64,000 bases of DNA from Mesotaenium endlicherianum (Eukaryota; Streptophyta; Zygnematophyceae; Zygnematales; Mesotaeniaceae), in NCBI GenBank assembly GCA_009602735.1, contig WELA01010137.1, positions 19,747 to 83,746 of the forward strand. The letters are read 5' to 3'. Position 1 is the stretch's first letter; each line of letters opens with the position of its first letter. The notes beneath the pieces were generated by a model, which was not told where the DNA came from, ran no database searches, and saw only the letters and a program-made list of their open reading frames with translations. The translations under genes and the position numbers were made by a program. Shown one piece after another: positions 34,880 to 46,300 of this stretch.

Positions 34880-34883
34880 TTAA

Positions 34884-37204
34884 GCGCCTACCTCTAAGAG
34901 ATGTGTACTGCCGCTATTATAGGCACACCTCCTAGACCTCATCCCCCTCAAATCCGTTTCTAAATTGAACTCTTTATTGTGCTCTTTTTCATAAGCGTGA
35001 AATATGTTTTGCTGCGCCTCTGTCAGGTAAGATTCTACGTTATTTACAGACATTCCCAAGTTGAGTCTAATGGAGAGCCTGTCAACCATAGCTTCCTCCG
35101 GCTATCGAAGACACTAAACAAGTGCGGCAAAACCGTACGCTCGTGAAAGTGTTGAACATCTTCAACTCTAAAGACTTCTATTTTAAGTACTTAGTTTGAG
35201 GACAACAGATCGACATGTTACATGTAATGCAAGAAGTGGTGTGTAGTTTGCCTGGTTTGTTCAACTCAGAGTTAAGATACGCGCAACTCAGTGGATACAT
35301 GCAACCTAAAGAAGGGACGTCAAATGAAGAAATAGGACCTTAGAGGATCCTATGTTGATTTTCTCACGTGGAACTCAATACTACGGCCATGCAAGTTTTT
35401 GACAACTTTGGCTATCGTTATACCATGTATCTTTGCAGAGGTTGTACCTCACATGAGCTCAGATCATCTTCATAGCCGACACAAATTGTGTGCACAAGCT
35501 CTCGGGACGTACGCTGTACGGGCCTCCTCATGAACGTCGGAAGCGTACGTAAATCAACGTCAAGAGTGGACGTTCAACACTACCAATGACTACATTTTTA
35601 CCCGCCACCTTAGGTAATGCTTGATGTCGGAGTGAATCATGAAATTGTGTCATAATCTAGGAACATTAATGCCGACCATTCAGAAATGACGACTGCTGAT
35701 CGACAGCGGAAGACATATAGCAACGTGTCAAAGCGCAGACGGTCGATATTAACACAGCGATTGATGCACAAATGCCCTTTCACTGTGGATCGGCGAGGAG
35801 CGTTGGAGGATTTTGGTTTCCATCGGTAACATAATCTATCCCAGTCGCTCAGAATGACCAAAATCCTTTCGGACTGGACAATTCGGCTCGGAAGGAAACT
35901 CAATTGGTTGACAGACTCCAATTGGAGTCAATTTTCCTCATGTCCAATGTCAGGGTTTCGTGGTCGATACAAAAACAAGTCATTAAACCATTTACTCTTT
36001 TTAAACAGACGTAAATTGATAACATGTTCTTAATATAGGTTAACTGATCAACCACAAAATGAAAGACGGTGCGTGCTTTCATTAAAGTATGTGGTACAAT
36101 CGAATAGTTTTTTTTGGAAAGTTTCAAACAAATATAAGCTAAGTTCTAATTGAAAGCACTTGAATTGTGAAATGTGGGCGTTACATTGAGGGAATCTAAT
36201 TACCAGATCTATCAATGTCAACGAGTGAATTTGAAATGAAGCACGTGAGAAATTTGAATGCAACTAATGAAGTTGCGGCCAGATTGAACTTAAATAATGG
36301 TTAAAGAAAAAATATGCAAATTGAGTCATAACTCAGTTTTGAAAATATTTGAGGTAATATTCTGGACATTGTGTGCCTTACAAAATCTCTCGAATGAGGT
36401 TCCATGTCTTGTGAGGGGTCTATCACAAGGTCCTTCAAAAATTCAATGTTTTGGCTGGGGAAAGAGGCCTGCTCGGGCCAATAGGCCACTTTTTTACTAG
36501 TAGTCGGAGTACCTCTAAAAAGAGCGCTTGATGTCACGAAACAAGGTACTATTTGGTCAACTTCCGACTCCCTTCTACAAATGTAGTCAACTTCACACAG
36601 CCTCTTAGAAACGACCTCAGCGGGCAGGCGCAAAATTATCCAAAATTGGACCTCGAGTGGGAGGGCAGGACTCGTAAAAGAAGTGTCGATATGGCAACAA
36701 ACCTTGCCGGCTTAAATAGTGGCCTGACCCTTCCAGCAAGCAAGCAGAAGCCTTCTTCTTCGTCAGCCATCTGCCTCACCGAAAAGCAATTTCAAAACCA
36801 CTGAAAGCGGGTAGAGTGCGAGGAAAGTGAGTATGCTGATAAAGTTACGCAGATTGTTATGATCAGCTCGACATTCTTCCACTTCCTCCCTACTTGTGTG
36901 CTATACATAGCCTGACTTTCAAGACAAGAGTATGTACATGGCTTTCTTGTGGCCTACAGGCAGACCACAACAGCAGGCAGACCACAACAACTGCACCATT
37001 TTTGCTGTATTGCTTTAAGTATCTAATACGGATTTGGAATTGTACAAATTATCCCACAACATATGTTACATTCGCGTTTCGGGCTTGCTCCTTGTCTGCC
37101 TGTCTGGCCTACAGCCCCATCCCCCCCTCCTTACCCACCCCTCGGCATCAAACGACATAACCATTGTCGAGAAGCAAGCACGGAATCAGCATCACAGCGA
37201 GTTC
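34884..37204. other. Intergenic, nothing firm
   Basis: AT-rich flank with no recognised gene. A minus-strand frame at 34880-35089 (SYLTEAQQNIFHAYEKEHNK...) faintly recalls NAM-associated domains of PIF/Harbinger partner proteins but is too short to call. A 17 bp direct duplication (AGGCAGACCACAACA) lies near 36958-36992. Confidence 0.4.
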
Positions 37205-38243
37205 TCACTTCCAGCCCCTGACGGTGTCGTCGCTGCTGGCTGACCACAGGCCCCCTCCATCCGGCGCAAGGGCAAGCGCGCTCACCCCGCCCTTGTGCTC
37301 CTTCATTGAGGTGATGCATATCCCGTCCCGCTCGCGCCAGCCCTTGATGGAGCCGTCTCTGCTCCCCGACCAGACATGCCCACACGCGTCGACAGCAAGC
37401 GCGCTCACAGGCTGGGCGTGGCGGTCCTCGCTGGCAATCATGGTGCACCTGTCGCGCTGCCACCTTCGCAGGCTCCGATCGCCACCGCCCGACCACAGTG
37501 CACCACCTGGCGCAAACACGAGCGCATTCACGGGGCCCAGGTGGCCCTCCAGATTCGTGCACTCATACCCCACCCACCGTCGAATTGTGCCGTCCGCGCT
37601 CCCCGAGTAGACAGCGTAAGGAGCGCCCTCTTGGGCACACCTGTCGACCGCGAGGGCGCGAACGGCCGCCATCTGGGGGTGGCTGAGAACCACCTGGCAA
37701 TCAGTCCCTACCCACTTCCTGATGGTCGCATCCTCACTGCCAGACCACAGTGCGCCGTCTGGCGCCAGCTGGAGTGCCAGCACGGTGCCCTTGTGCCCCG
37801 TCAGCATTGCCACACACTTGGTCAGGATGGCGCCGCCCTCGCCCACACTCTCCTGCCAGCACCTGATGGTCTTATCCTTGCTGCCCGACCAGAGCGTGCC
37901 GTTTGGAGCAACGGCCAGCGCTGTCACGCTACTTCCATGGCCCTGGGCGCCCTTGGCCTTGCCACCTGTAAGGCTCCAGGAGCCCTTGCCGACGGCGCCC
38001 GCCAACTCCTTTATGCATGCGCCGTCCTGCAGCCGCCAGGCGCGTATGGTAGCATCTGAACTGGCGGTCCAGAGGATGGCGCCACCTGGCGCAAAGGCCA
38101 TGGCCTTGACGCTCCTGGTGTGGCCCTCCAGCTTGCAGATGCAGCTCCACCTCTTTGAGCCGTCAGATCCGTATCCGCTGCGCATCAGGAGAGGCGTCGG
38201 GCACGCCACATTATCAACTGACCACAGCAAGGGAAGCGTGCAC
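37205..38243 (-). other. WD40 beta-propeller, last exon
   Basis: Entered at GCTTACAG|GTGCACG in the phase that reads CTLPLLWSVDN. Seven repeats can be counted, each with GH or similar, a hydrophobic V-x-A-L strand and a closing S-x-D-x-T-I/V-R-x-W (for example ASSDATIRAW, SGSKDKTIRCW, SASSDDTVRGW). The frame ends one residue after the seventh Trp. The propeller probably binds substrates. Confidence 0.9.
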
Positions 38244-41200
38244 CTGTAAGCACTGTGCCCGCCGCATCAGCTGCCACAAGCAGACATCACTGACAGCGAA
38301 AAAGAAGAATGGGTAGAGGGGGGAGGGGGCGGCAGGTGGGAAACCGGTGGAGGAAAGGAGCATGAGGAAAGCGGCGGGGCATGTGCGCGGGCACCTGACG
38401 CTGGCAGAGAAGCTGCTGCGGTCGCCGATGGAGACAGAGCGCGAGGGGGGAAGGGGGGCGCGGGGGCCCAGGGTGCCGTCAGAGCTGCCCTCCCCATTCT
38501 TCTCACTGCTTCCTCCATCTCTGTTTGCGGGCAAGCACGCATATACAAACATTCAGTGAGGACAAAACACACACACCTTGCTCCCAAGCCTTGCAGAAAT
38601 GCTGCCAAAGAAAGAAGCCTTTAACTTCTACCAACTTCCGCACAGGCATACATATACACACACACACACTCTCTCTCTCTCTCAGAGTGTACTAGACAAA
38701 TGCAGACAATGTCCTTTGCTGCATTTAAGCCCACACACTCTGGCCAGGTGGCACCACGGCGATATTGGTGGTGCAGAAGCAGGAGGCAGATAAAGGAGCA
38801 GGTGGTGTGGGAGAGCAGCCCAGCTTCTGCGCCAGGCCACTTATGCACCACGGAGGAACATGGCCGGGGGAGCTGCCAGGTGGAGAGCGCGCACCTGCCA
38901 TACGCCCTCGGCAACGCTGGCGATCCTGTGGGCCCCCGCAGGGGCAGGTCAACAGATGAGAAGCCGTTCTCGATGGGGCTGCACGTACACACACACACAC
39001 ACACACCCACAGAGCACGCAAGGGGGTTCCCTCAGCAAGCTTGTTGTCCCTGTATCCACCTTCCGCCATCTCTGTTGCCCCCCAATATCCCAGACATGCC
39101 GCCCCTTCCATTCTCCCTCTCTTCTGCGGTACGATCCTCTAAGCTCCTCAACGAGCAGGTGCAACTCCTGAAGAAAAGCTCATCATCTGCAGATGGGAAG
39201 TGGGGGCTGTGCAGCGCTGCCCTTGCTGCACACCGCAAGCTGGATGCTGCCGCTGCTGCAACAGCACCGGCACCTGCTCCTGCTACATGGCCCTCTCTGA
39301 AGCGGAACCAACAAGCCCTTCCTCCTTGGCCACAAGCTCACTCTTTCTTTCTTTCCGCGGGAACAAATCACTGATAGACCCCCCTCTTGGGAATGGATAC
39401 TAGCACGACGTGCGTTACTCCGCAGCAAGCGAGGGGGAGCAAGAAGGAGAAGCGGCTCTCACCTGGGGCCAGCAGCAGCACGCAAGTCGCGGACTGGGGA
39501 AGAGAAGGAGCCAGAGCTGTGGCGACGGGACCCGCCGGGCTCTGTGCACACGCGGGGGCACACGCAGGAGGCACGCGTTGCCTCCCCCAAGGGCCATCAG
39601 AGCTGAGCTGAAAAAGGGCGAGAGGGCACCGGCACCAGCACCGTGTTGAGCGCTCAGCAGAAGGGAGGATGTGGAATTTGAATGTGTGTGAGTGCGGAGT
39701 GTGAGCGACACGGAAATGATCAACTTGCTTACATTGCGTAGCACACTTGAGAATGATGTGTATCAAGATACATGTACTCAAAGGGAGGGAGATACGGAGC
39801 AGGTGTGTATAAAGGAGAGGAGACGGACAACAACGGGAGCTCTACCGGGAGAGGCCGGGGCGGGAGGAGCCGCAGCTGGTGTACCAGCAGGCAAGGGCAC
39901 TGGCAGAAGAGGCACAGGCGCCGCAGGCTGTCTGCTGCTTCCACGCACGCACCCACTCACGCACGCACGCACGCATGCAGAGGGTGAGCAGGCAGGCAGG
40001 AAGGCAGGCAGGCAGGCACCACAGCAGAGCTACTCAACCGATCATAACTCAGCCCCACAGGCTCCAGAGCTCGTGTGACCGCACCTGCCCCGTTTGCGGT
40101 GCTCCGAATTCACGAGTGGGAGGGAGAGACGGAGCAAGGCTAGCACGCAGTGTGCAAGAGCGGGGCACACATTGACGAGGGAGGGGAGAGGAAGGGGGGA
40201 GAAAGAGGCGAGGGAGAACGTGAGAGAGGGAGATGAGGAAGGAGAAAGAGAGGGAGATGAGGGGAGAGGGAGGGAGACGAAAAGAAAGAGGGAGAGGGAG
40301 GAGCAAGGGAAGGATTGAGAAAGAGCTCACCCTGCGTGCAACTGCCCAGGTGATGACAGCAAATTGTGAGGCAACGCCACCCCCGCGGGAGCTGGGGGTG
40401 GCGCAGCCACAGCCGGCACGTCCCTCTGGCCACTCGTCCCCGTCAGCATCTGTGCCACGTGCGCCATCCGCTCCTCCTGCTGCGCAATCTGCTCCCGGCA
40501 ATGCGCCAGCTGGCGCTCGCCCTCCATACGCTCCCTCTCCGCCGCCTGCAGCATGTCACGACTCCGGCCCGATTCGCCCAGCAGGTGCTGCACGATGGCG
40601 TCCCCCTGCTCCGCCAACACATGCGCCCCCCTCGCCTGCAAGCGCAGCTCCTGCATCTCATTGCCGGCCTCCCCCAGGCGCGCCTGCAGCTCCTCCACCT
40701 CACGCTGGAGCGCCAGGTGGTGCTCCTCCTTTGCCTGGGTGGCCTCTGCTGCCGCCGCCTGTGCAGCCTGCAGCCGCAAGCGCTCCCGCCTCAGGCCCTC
40801 AACCTCAGCCTGGGCTGCAATCAAGGTAGAGCGATCCTCAAAGAGGGCGGCATTTCTGTCCGTCATCTTGACGAGCGTGGCGGTGCTGTCCTCCAGCGCC
40901 GAATGGAGAACCGCCAGCTCCCCTCTGTGACGCTCGGCCTCGTCAGCATGCCTGAGCTCCAGCTCAGCCACATGTGTCAGGTGGAGGCGCTCGAGCTCTG
41001 CCAACCGATCCAGGTAGTTGTTCTCAAGCGCTGCCATGTGGGCGGCGGCTGCTGACTCCTGTGCGAGCCTCTGCTGCTCCAGCAATGCCACCTGTTGCTG
41101 GTTGTCCCCTAGGACAGCCTGCAGCGCTGCCAGCTGGCGGGCCTCCCCACCCCGCGCGGCTTGCAGGGCCTCGATGCTCGCCTCCAGCTCCCCCACCCGC

Positions 41201-43395
41201 CGCACGCAGCACTGCAGCACCGACCGGGGGGCGGGCAGGACCAGGACCAGAAGATGTCAGCCCAGAAGGACAAGCCGACAGGTCTCACGTGCCCAGCATT
41301 TCATCGGGCACCACTCGCGTGCAGCAAGCCACCAATCAGCAATCGAGCCAGCCAAAGCACACCTCAGCATGCCATACTTGCAACACCCCCGCCCTCCCCC
41401 AGTCCCCCCCCCTCCGCTCCCCAGCCCAACAGAGGTTTGTCAAGCCTGAAAGAAGGGGAACCTCGGGGATGAGGGGTGGTCAACAGCTGGTCAACCACGG
41501 GTCAACCGCAAGTCCACGGGCGTGAACCGAGACATGGGTCGCACGCGTACCGGGCAATGGGGGGCGGTGCAGCCGGCCTCGTGGGTGGCCGCCTCCGACA
41601 GCTCCCCCTGCCACGGGCACCCTTCCTTGTACTTGGCACACTTCACCCGCAAGCTGCCCCACAGGAGAGGACGCACGCCCTCCCAGTAGCCGCTCATGAG
41701 TTGTTTTGCCACACGCTCACTGACATGCTCACTTACATGCACAGCACATGCACCCGCGCACGAAGAGAGACACATGCACGCAGAGGATGGCACAGAGGGG
41801 GGGTGCAAATGTGGACATGGAGGGAAGAAGAGAAAAAAGTGAGAGCAAGAGGGCGAGAGAGAGCAAGAGATCAAGAGAGGAAGAGGGAGAGAGGGAGGGG
41901 TCACAAGGGGCTGGGCAATGGAGGACGACTAGAGAGACGGGGAAGGAAGAGACAAATATATCCTTCCCCCTGGTCCTCCTGGCCTGCAAGCGGGTGCATT
42001 GGAATCATGCATGGCCTAGAGACACTCCCTACAGAGACAGCAGGCTAAAGGCTGAGGAGGGAGCTGAGGCACACACGGAGGCGAATGCAGGGGCTGCGCC
42101 ACAGCTGACTTAGGTGACTGGAGCAAACACCCCCCCTCGCCCCCCCTCCCCCCCCAATAACCAGACTCACACACACACATGCACGCACACACAGACACAC
42201 ACACACACACACACACACAGAGTGTCACACCACCTACGTTTACATTCACGCATCAGCAACCTCCGAGCGAAGGTGAGGAGCTGCGGAAAATTTGAAAATT
42301 TCTTCACGAGGCCCAGGTAAAGGTCTAGCTAGGGCACGCCCGTGAGGGCGGCCTAGCGCTGGAGAGGGCACGGGGGTGGGTGCATCCTCTCTGGCTCTGG
42401 CTTGTGCCCACCTGAGCATATAGCGGTAGGTGAAGTTCTTGGCCTCGCTCAGCCGCCGCAGGGGCTCCACTGGCGTGTTGTGCTGCGCGCCCGCACCACT
42501 GTCAAGCCCGTGATTGCACGCTCGCACTCTCACTCATCGAGTCTGCGTTCGCACACGCACTGGTCAGGAGCGCGTTTGCACCTGATCCCAGCAGGACAGT
42601 GTTGTACCCGCATACGCCAGGACGACTGCATTCGCAGTGAAAGCACTTGCCCAAACCCCGTTGGCAATCACTCTTGCCCAGCGGGGTCGCATTCGCCTCT
42701 CCGTATAGCATCTTCCTGGCCTTGCTTTCCCTTCCCAGGAGTTGCAAACCGAGAAGCGTCTGATGAATACCGTACTCACATACTGTGTAACGTTCTATGC
42801 CTTCAGCCTCTTCACATAGTACACCTTGTGTTGAGTGACAAGTGCATGAGAGATACAAGCGTGCAGTCTGAGGAGTACGGACTGACGGTGAAGATCGATC
42901 GGCTGTGAGCACCTGTCAATCAGCGCATCTGAGGGAGCAAGCCTGAGAATGCTGACTCACCAGGGGGCACAGGTGATGGCCGGCTCTAATGGTCGTCCTG
43001 ATGCAGTCAGAGCACCAGAAGTGGTCACATGGCGCCTGCATGCCCCACGAGAGCCCTTTCTGAATGCTACCGTTTCTCAGGCTGGAATGGGTGACTACCA
43101 AAAAAGTCGTGCAAAGTCCAAGCTAGCAGACAAGCAAACTGCTCGAGGACTGCAGGTAACCACTATTGAGGTGCAAAGAAGATGACTGCAAAAAGCACGT
43201 GCCCAGGGAGAGCTGTACAAAATACAAATTCCGCACACATTGCAAGAGTTGAGTAGTTTTGATTCGAGGAGCTAAAGCCAATCGTACTCCTGCACTCACT
43301 TGCAGAGCATCGTCGGGATGCACCAGTTCCAAGCAGATGGTGCAGATGCCCTCAAAAGGCTCCTGAAGCAAGCGTTTGGTATCAATCGCCATCAC
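37205..43395 (-). CDS. TRAF7-like RING/TRAF-zinc-finger/coiled-coil/WD40 protein, spliced
   Basis: Likely E3 ubiquitin ligase and signalling scaffold, about 940 residues. Proposed exons (minus strand, all GT-AG and phase-consistent): 43395-43300, 43035-42961, 42559-42534 (tentative), 42498-42412, 41719-41551, 41211-~40332, 39602-39463, 39279-39060 (tentative), 38484-38395, 38243-37205. Domains in order are a C3HC4 RING, a TRAF-type zinc finger, a ~290-residue coiled coil, a Pro/Ala/Ser-rich linker and seven WD40 repeats ending at the stop. This is the order of metazoan TRAF7, with a longer coiled coil and linker. Start: ATG 43395 with a second ATG next to it. Exons are much more GC-rich than the flanks; introns carry (CA)n, (AGGC)n and purine tracts. 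Function is inferred from domains only. Confidence 0.8.
40332..41211 (-). other. Coiled-coil exon of the TRAF7-like gene
   Basis: Starts after GCTGCAG| as TGC TGC GTG and ends at GCAGG|GTGAGC. About 290 residues of Glu/Leu/Ala/Gln/Arg heptad-like sequence, such as RVGELEASIEALQAARGG and EEVQARLGEA-type runs, closing with a Pro/Ala-rich tail. Probably an oligomerisation rod. The low boundary is good to a base or two. Confidence 0.75.
41551..41719 (-). other. TRAF-type zinc finger exon
   Basis: Bounded by GTCAG|TGAGCG and CATTGCCCG|GTACGC. It reads ERVAKQLMSGYWEGVRPLLW then RVKCAKYKEGCPWQGEL and HEAGCTAPHCP, the C-x5-C...H-x3-C spacing of TRAF-type fingers. The first base completes a codon split from exon 42498-42412. 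Confidence 0.8.
42168..42222 (+). repeat. (CA)n microsatellite in an intron
   Basis: Long CA dinucleotide run with a few interruptions, between exons of the TRAF7-like gene. A smaller CA run lies at 38988-39006. Confidence 0.9.
42534..42559 (-). other. Tentative 26 nt micro-exon completing the RING
   Basis: After CTGACCAG| the sequence TGC GTG TGC GAA CGC supplies the missing Cys (CPL|CVCERRLD). It ends in phase 2 at GA|GTGAGA, which fits the next exon (42498-42412) exactly. The intron between would be only 35 nt, so this needs cDNA proof. Skipping it would bring a stop at the start of exon 5. Confidence 0.4.
42961..43395 (-). other. RING finger exons 1-2 of the TRAF7-like gene
   Basis: Exon 1 (43395-43300) ends CTGCAA|GTGAGTG and gives CTICLELVHPDDALQ. 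Exon 2 (43035-42961), after TGCAG|, gives APCDHFWCSDCIRTTIRAGH and HLCPL, ending CTG|GTGAGT. Joined in phase 0 they form seven of the eight metal ligands (C-x2-C, C-x-H-x2-C-x2-C, C). The last Cys must come from the next exon. RING fingers recruit E2-ubiquitin. Confidence 0.85.
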
Positions 43396-46300
43396 CCCCG
43401 ACTGGCTTCTCTTGTATGTTTGGTGTATTTGTTTACTTCTGCGAGCGCTAGAAGGCCCTGAATGAAAGAGGGCTCAGGCATAAAGGCAATTTATGGAACC
43501 ATAATCGAACAGGGGACGCCTTTTTACGGGGCGTCACAAGCTCATCTACAAGGTGATCGCTGACTAACATCTTCAAGGAGCTAGCTTCGCTGCGAACCCA
43601 GCGGTCCGCCCTTGCGCGAGAAGCGCGATCATTGATGCAGGTCATGCAGGACAATGCAGGACTAGCAGTCCTGGCTTTTGTGCAAATAGTGGACTTTCCT
43701 ATGTGGCGCGTACAACAAAAGAAAGAGCAAGTAGACGACATTGTTGACGAGCTTTTAATAAGGTGTCCCTTCTCGTGAGTCGTCACATCAACAAAGTTCA
43801 AAGATTCCAAAGGAAGGGCCCAACATGTGCCTTGGACCATCCACGTCTGTCTAAACGCCGAAAGATTCCTCACATAGAATCTTTTTCTTTGGGCGCGTTC
43901 GTTCAAGTGGGGAGCAAGATGGCTAATCCATGGGCAGTATTTTTAGATGTCCAATTTCTGTCCAATTTGCTACATCAGAGTGACCACAGTCGGTGCATGT
44001 TCAGTTATGTTTGGTTTTGCTTTTCAATAGTGACCTTCGATCTAGCAAGCAACACTGCTGTGGTAGGTTTCAGGGCTGTCAACCGCACGTGCGAGTGAAC
44101 GTTTAAGGAGTTTGAAGCAGTTTGAAGTGGCTTGAAGCAGGTTTGAAGCATGTCGAAGAAAAAACCAGGTGAACCGACGCGCATTCAAGCATGTGTTCAC
44201 GACGACTCCAGGTCATTCAAGGCTTCACCTTGCTGCACCTTTAGGCACACTTGATCATTAGAAGCTGCCGACATCCGAGGAAGCTGTCTCGTGCCTATCC
44301 GTGTTGGCGTTCTCTGCACGCGTATTGTCGACCTGGTCGTCCTTGACGATTGCCTTCGCATCACTTTGCATGTTTCTCATCAACCTGGTTCATCGTTCAG
44401 AGTTGACCCTGCATGTGCGTTGGTGGATGGTCAAGTCCTATCGACTTTGATCCTTCACCTGGCTTACAATTGCCAAGTCCCTCCGTTTGCAACCTTAGTG
44501 TTTCACACGCCAAAGTTACTCCCAACACTTCGCAAAAAGTTTGGGCAGAAGGTACGACTCATAAGCGAGCGCTTGGTCCATGTTGAGGGGGTCACATAAA
44601 TTGTAATGTGCAAACATAATTGCAAGGAGTGCAAGAATCAGCAGGATTTAGAGGAAGCTGCCTTCTTAGGTATTCATATATTTTTCGTTGATTACAAGCT
44701 TTAGAAGTCTTGAAACCTACAGGAAACCTACAGCAACCTGTTGCTCTTTGCCGTAACTTCTCTGCTCTTAGCAACATACAATTCTTCACAGTGAGTCGGT
44801 TCTCTCTCAATTCTTCAATAAAAGCACAATTCTAGCACTTGCTTCTCGCTAAAGGACATTTGAGAGTTTGAATTATGACCAACGACTGACAATCTTATGC
44901 GTCCTTCGCACACACTGGTGTCCGTCCTAGTTTTTCCCAACATTCTCCTAGCAGATTAAATTTGCCAACTCTAATCCGTCAAAGAGTCAAACCCTTCCTA
45001 AGAAACTCTTGAGTGCTAGCTTATCTGACTTTGGTTTACAGAAAGGAAAAAAATCAAAGTTTGAAAGCGTCGGCAAAAGCGTGGCTCTTGGCTCCTCGTC
45101 GCCTTGGAGATGCCATTCTTGCCTTCACGCCATTCCTCCTCCTTTCTCATTCACGTGAAATGAATCCAATTTTACGTGCTGGTGCGTTCGCCTGGATTGG
45201 CACGTGCATTTTTGAAGTCATCTTGACCCAAACATTCATGCTCGTGTCACCGAGCTCTCTCAAGCTGCTCAGTTGATGTCGCGCGTGACTGGCTCGTCTG
45301 TCGAGGCGCGGTTGAGCTTATGTGGCTCTTCCCATGGTCCTCGCCACCGTGACAATTATACCGCGGAATTCTGCCAGTGGACCAAGTCGTAACCTTGCCG
45401 TTTAGGTCATGCCTCCACGGTATCAGATGTGCCATGGCCATTTTTGGCCCTACAGCTAGTGGATTAAGAATTGATATAGCGTGTCTACCCATTTTGGGGT
45501 GTGATTTTGCATATTGTACACGTCATGCGTCTCGCATTACAAAGTCAATTCTAGTCATAACCCTCAATCTAGCGGAGGTCAATGTTGTCAAGTAGACCTT
45601 GCGATCAACTTGGGCTCTGTGCCGTACTTCGACTCGTCGCGACTTCCGCTGCGCGTGTCAAATCAACAGTATCCATTGGTCGCGACACCTGCGGGAAGTT
45701 GAATGATCCTATAGTGTTCCAGCTACAATAGATTTAGTCTTTGGCATGTTTCCGATTTAACACTGTTTACCCATTGAGCCATTTTGCAAAATTTATACAA
45801 TTTGATAACCAACTTTCAAGGAGTTTGAAAATAGTAAGTGCACATGCATCCTACTCATTGTCAGATTCAGTTGGAAAATATGGCGTGCGAACGTATTTCA
45901 AACAAGAGTTGACCTCTCGAATCATTTTTCCAATGAAAAGGTAGGCATAGTCAACAATCAAAATCAATTTACAAAAATCTGGTATAAGGATACGTTCTTT
46001 GCTTTTAGAGTCATATTGTCTACTTGACTCTTTTCAAGTTACGTTAATTTTGATCCATGGGCCATCATGTACTTTAAAGCTGAATGCAGCTTTTAGAACA
46101 AGGGGTACATTAGTAGGCGTTATGCATGTTCATTGCGATTATAAGCGAAAAAGTGCGTCTTCATCCAAATTTTATCCTTTAGATGAAAATTTCAAAATGG
46201 GCAAACAATGGAAAGCTTGAAATAGCAATCCATATGTTGTTCTGCAAAGACACGTCTTTGTTTGGAAATTGAAGCAAAAAAGTTAAAAATGAACTTTTAG

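Noticed and set aside
37376-38249. Long plus-strand ORFs opposite the WD40 exon
   Set aside because: They are antisense to seven clear WD40 repeats and result from GC-rich composition.
38700-39374. A 224-codon plus-strand ORF in the TRAF7-like gene
   Set aside because: It crosses CA repeats and introns of the minus-strand gene; no recognisable domain, though part of it (KLLNEQVQLLKK) looks helical.
43448-43906. 152-codon minus-strand ORF upstream of the TRAF7-like gene
   Set aside because: No domain, ordinary composition, no splice or promoter support; could be chance.
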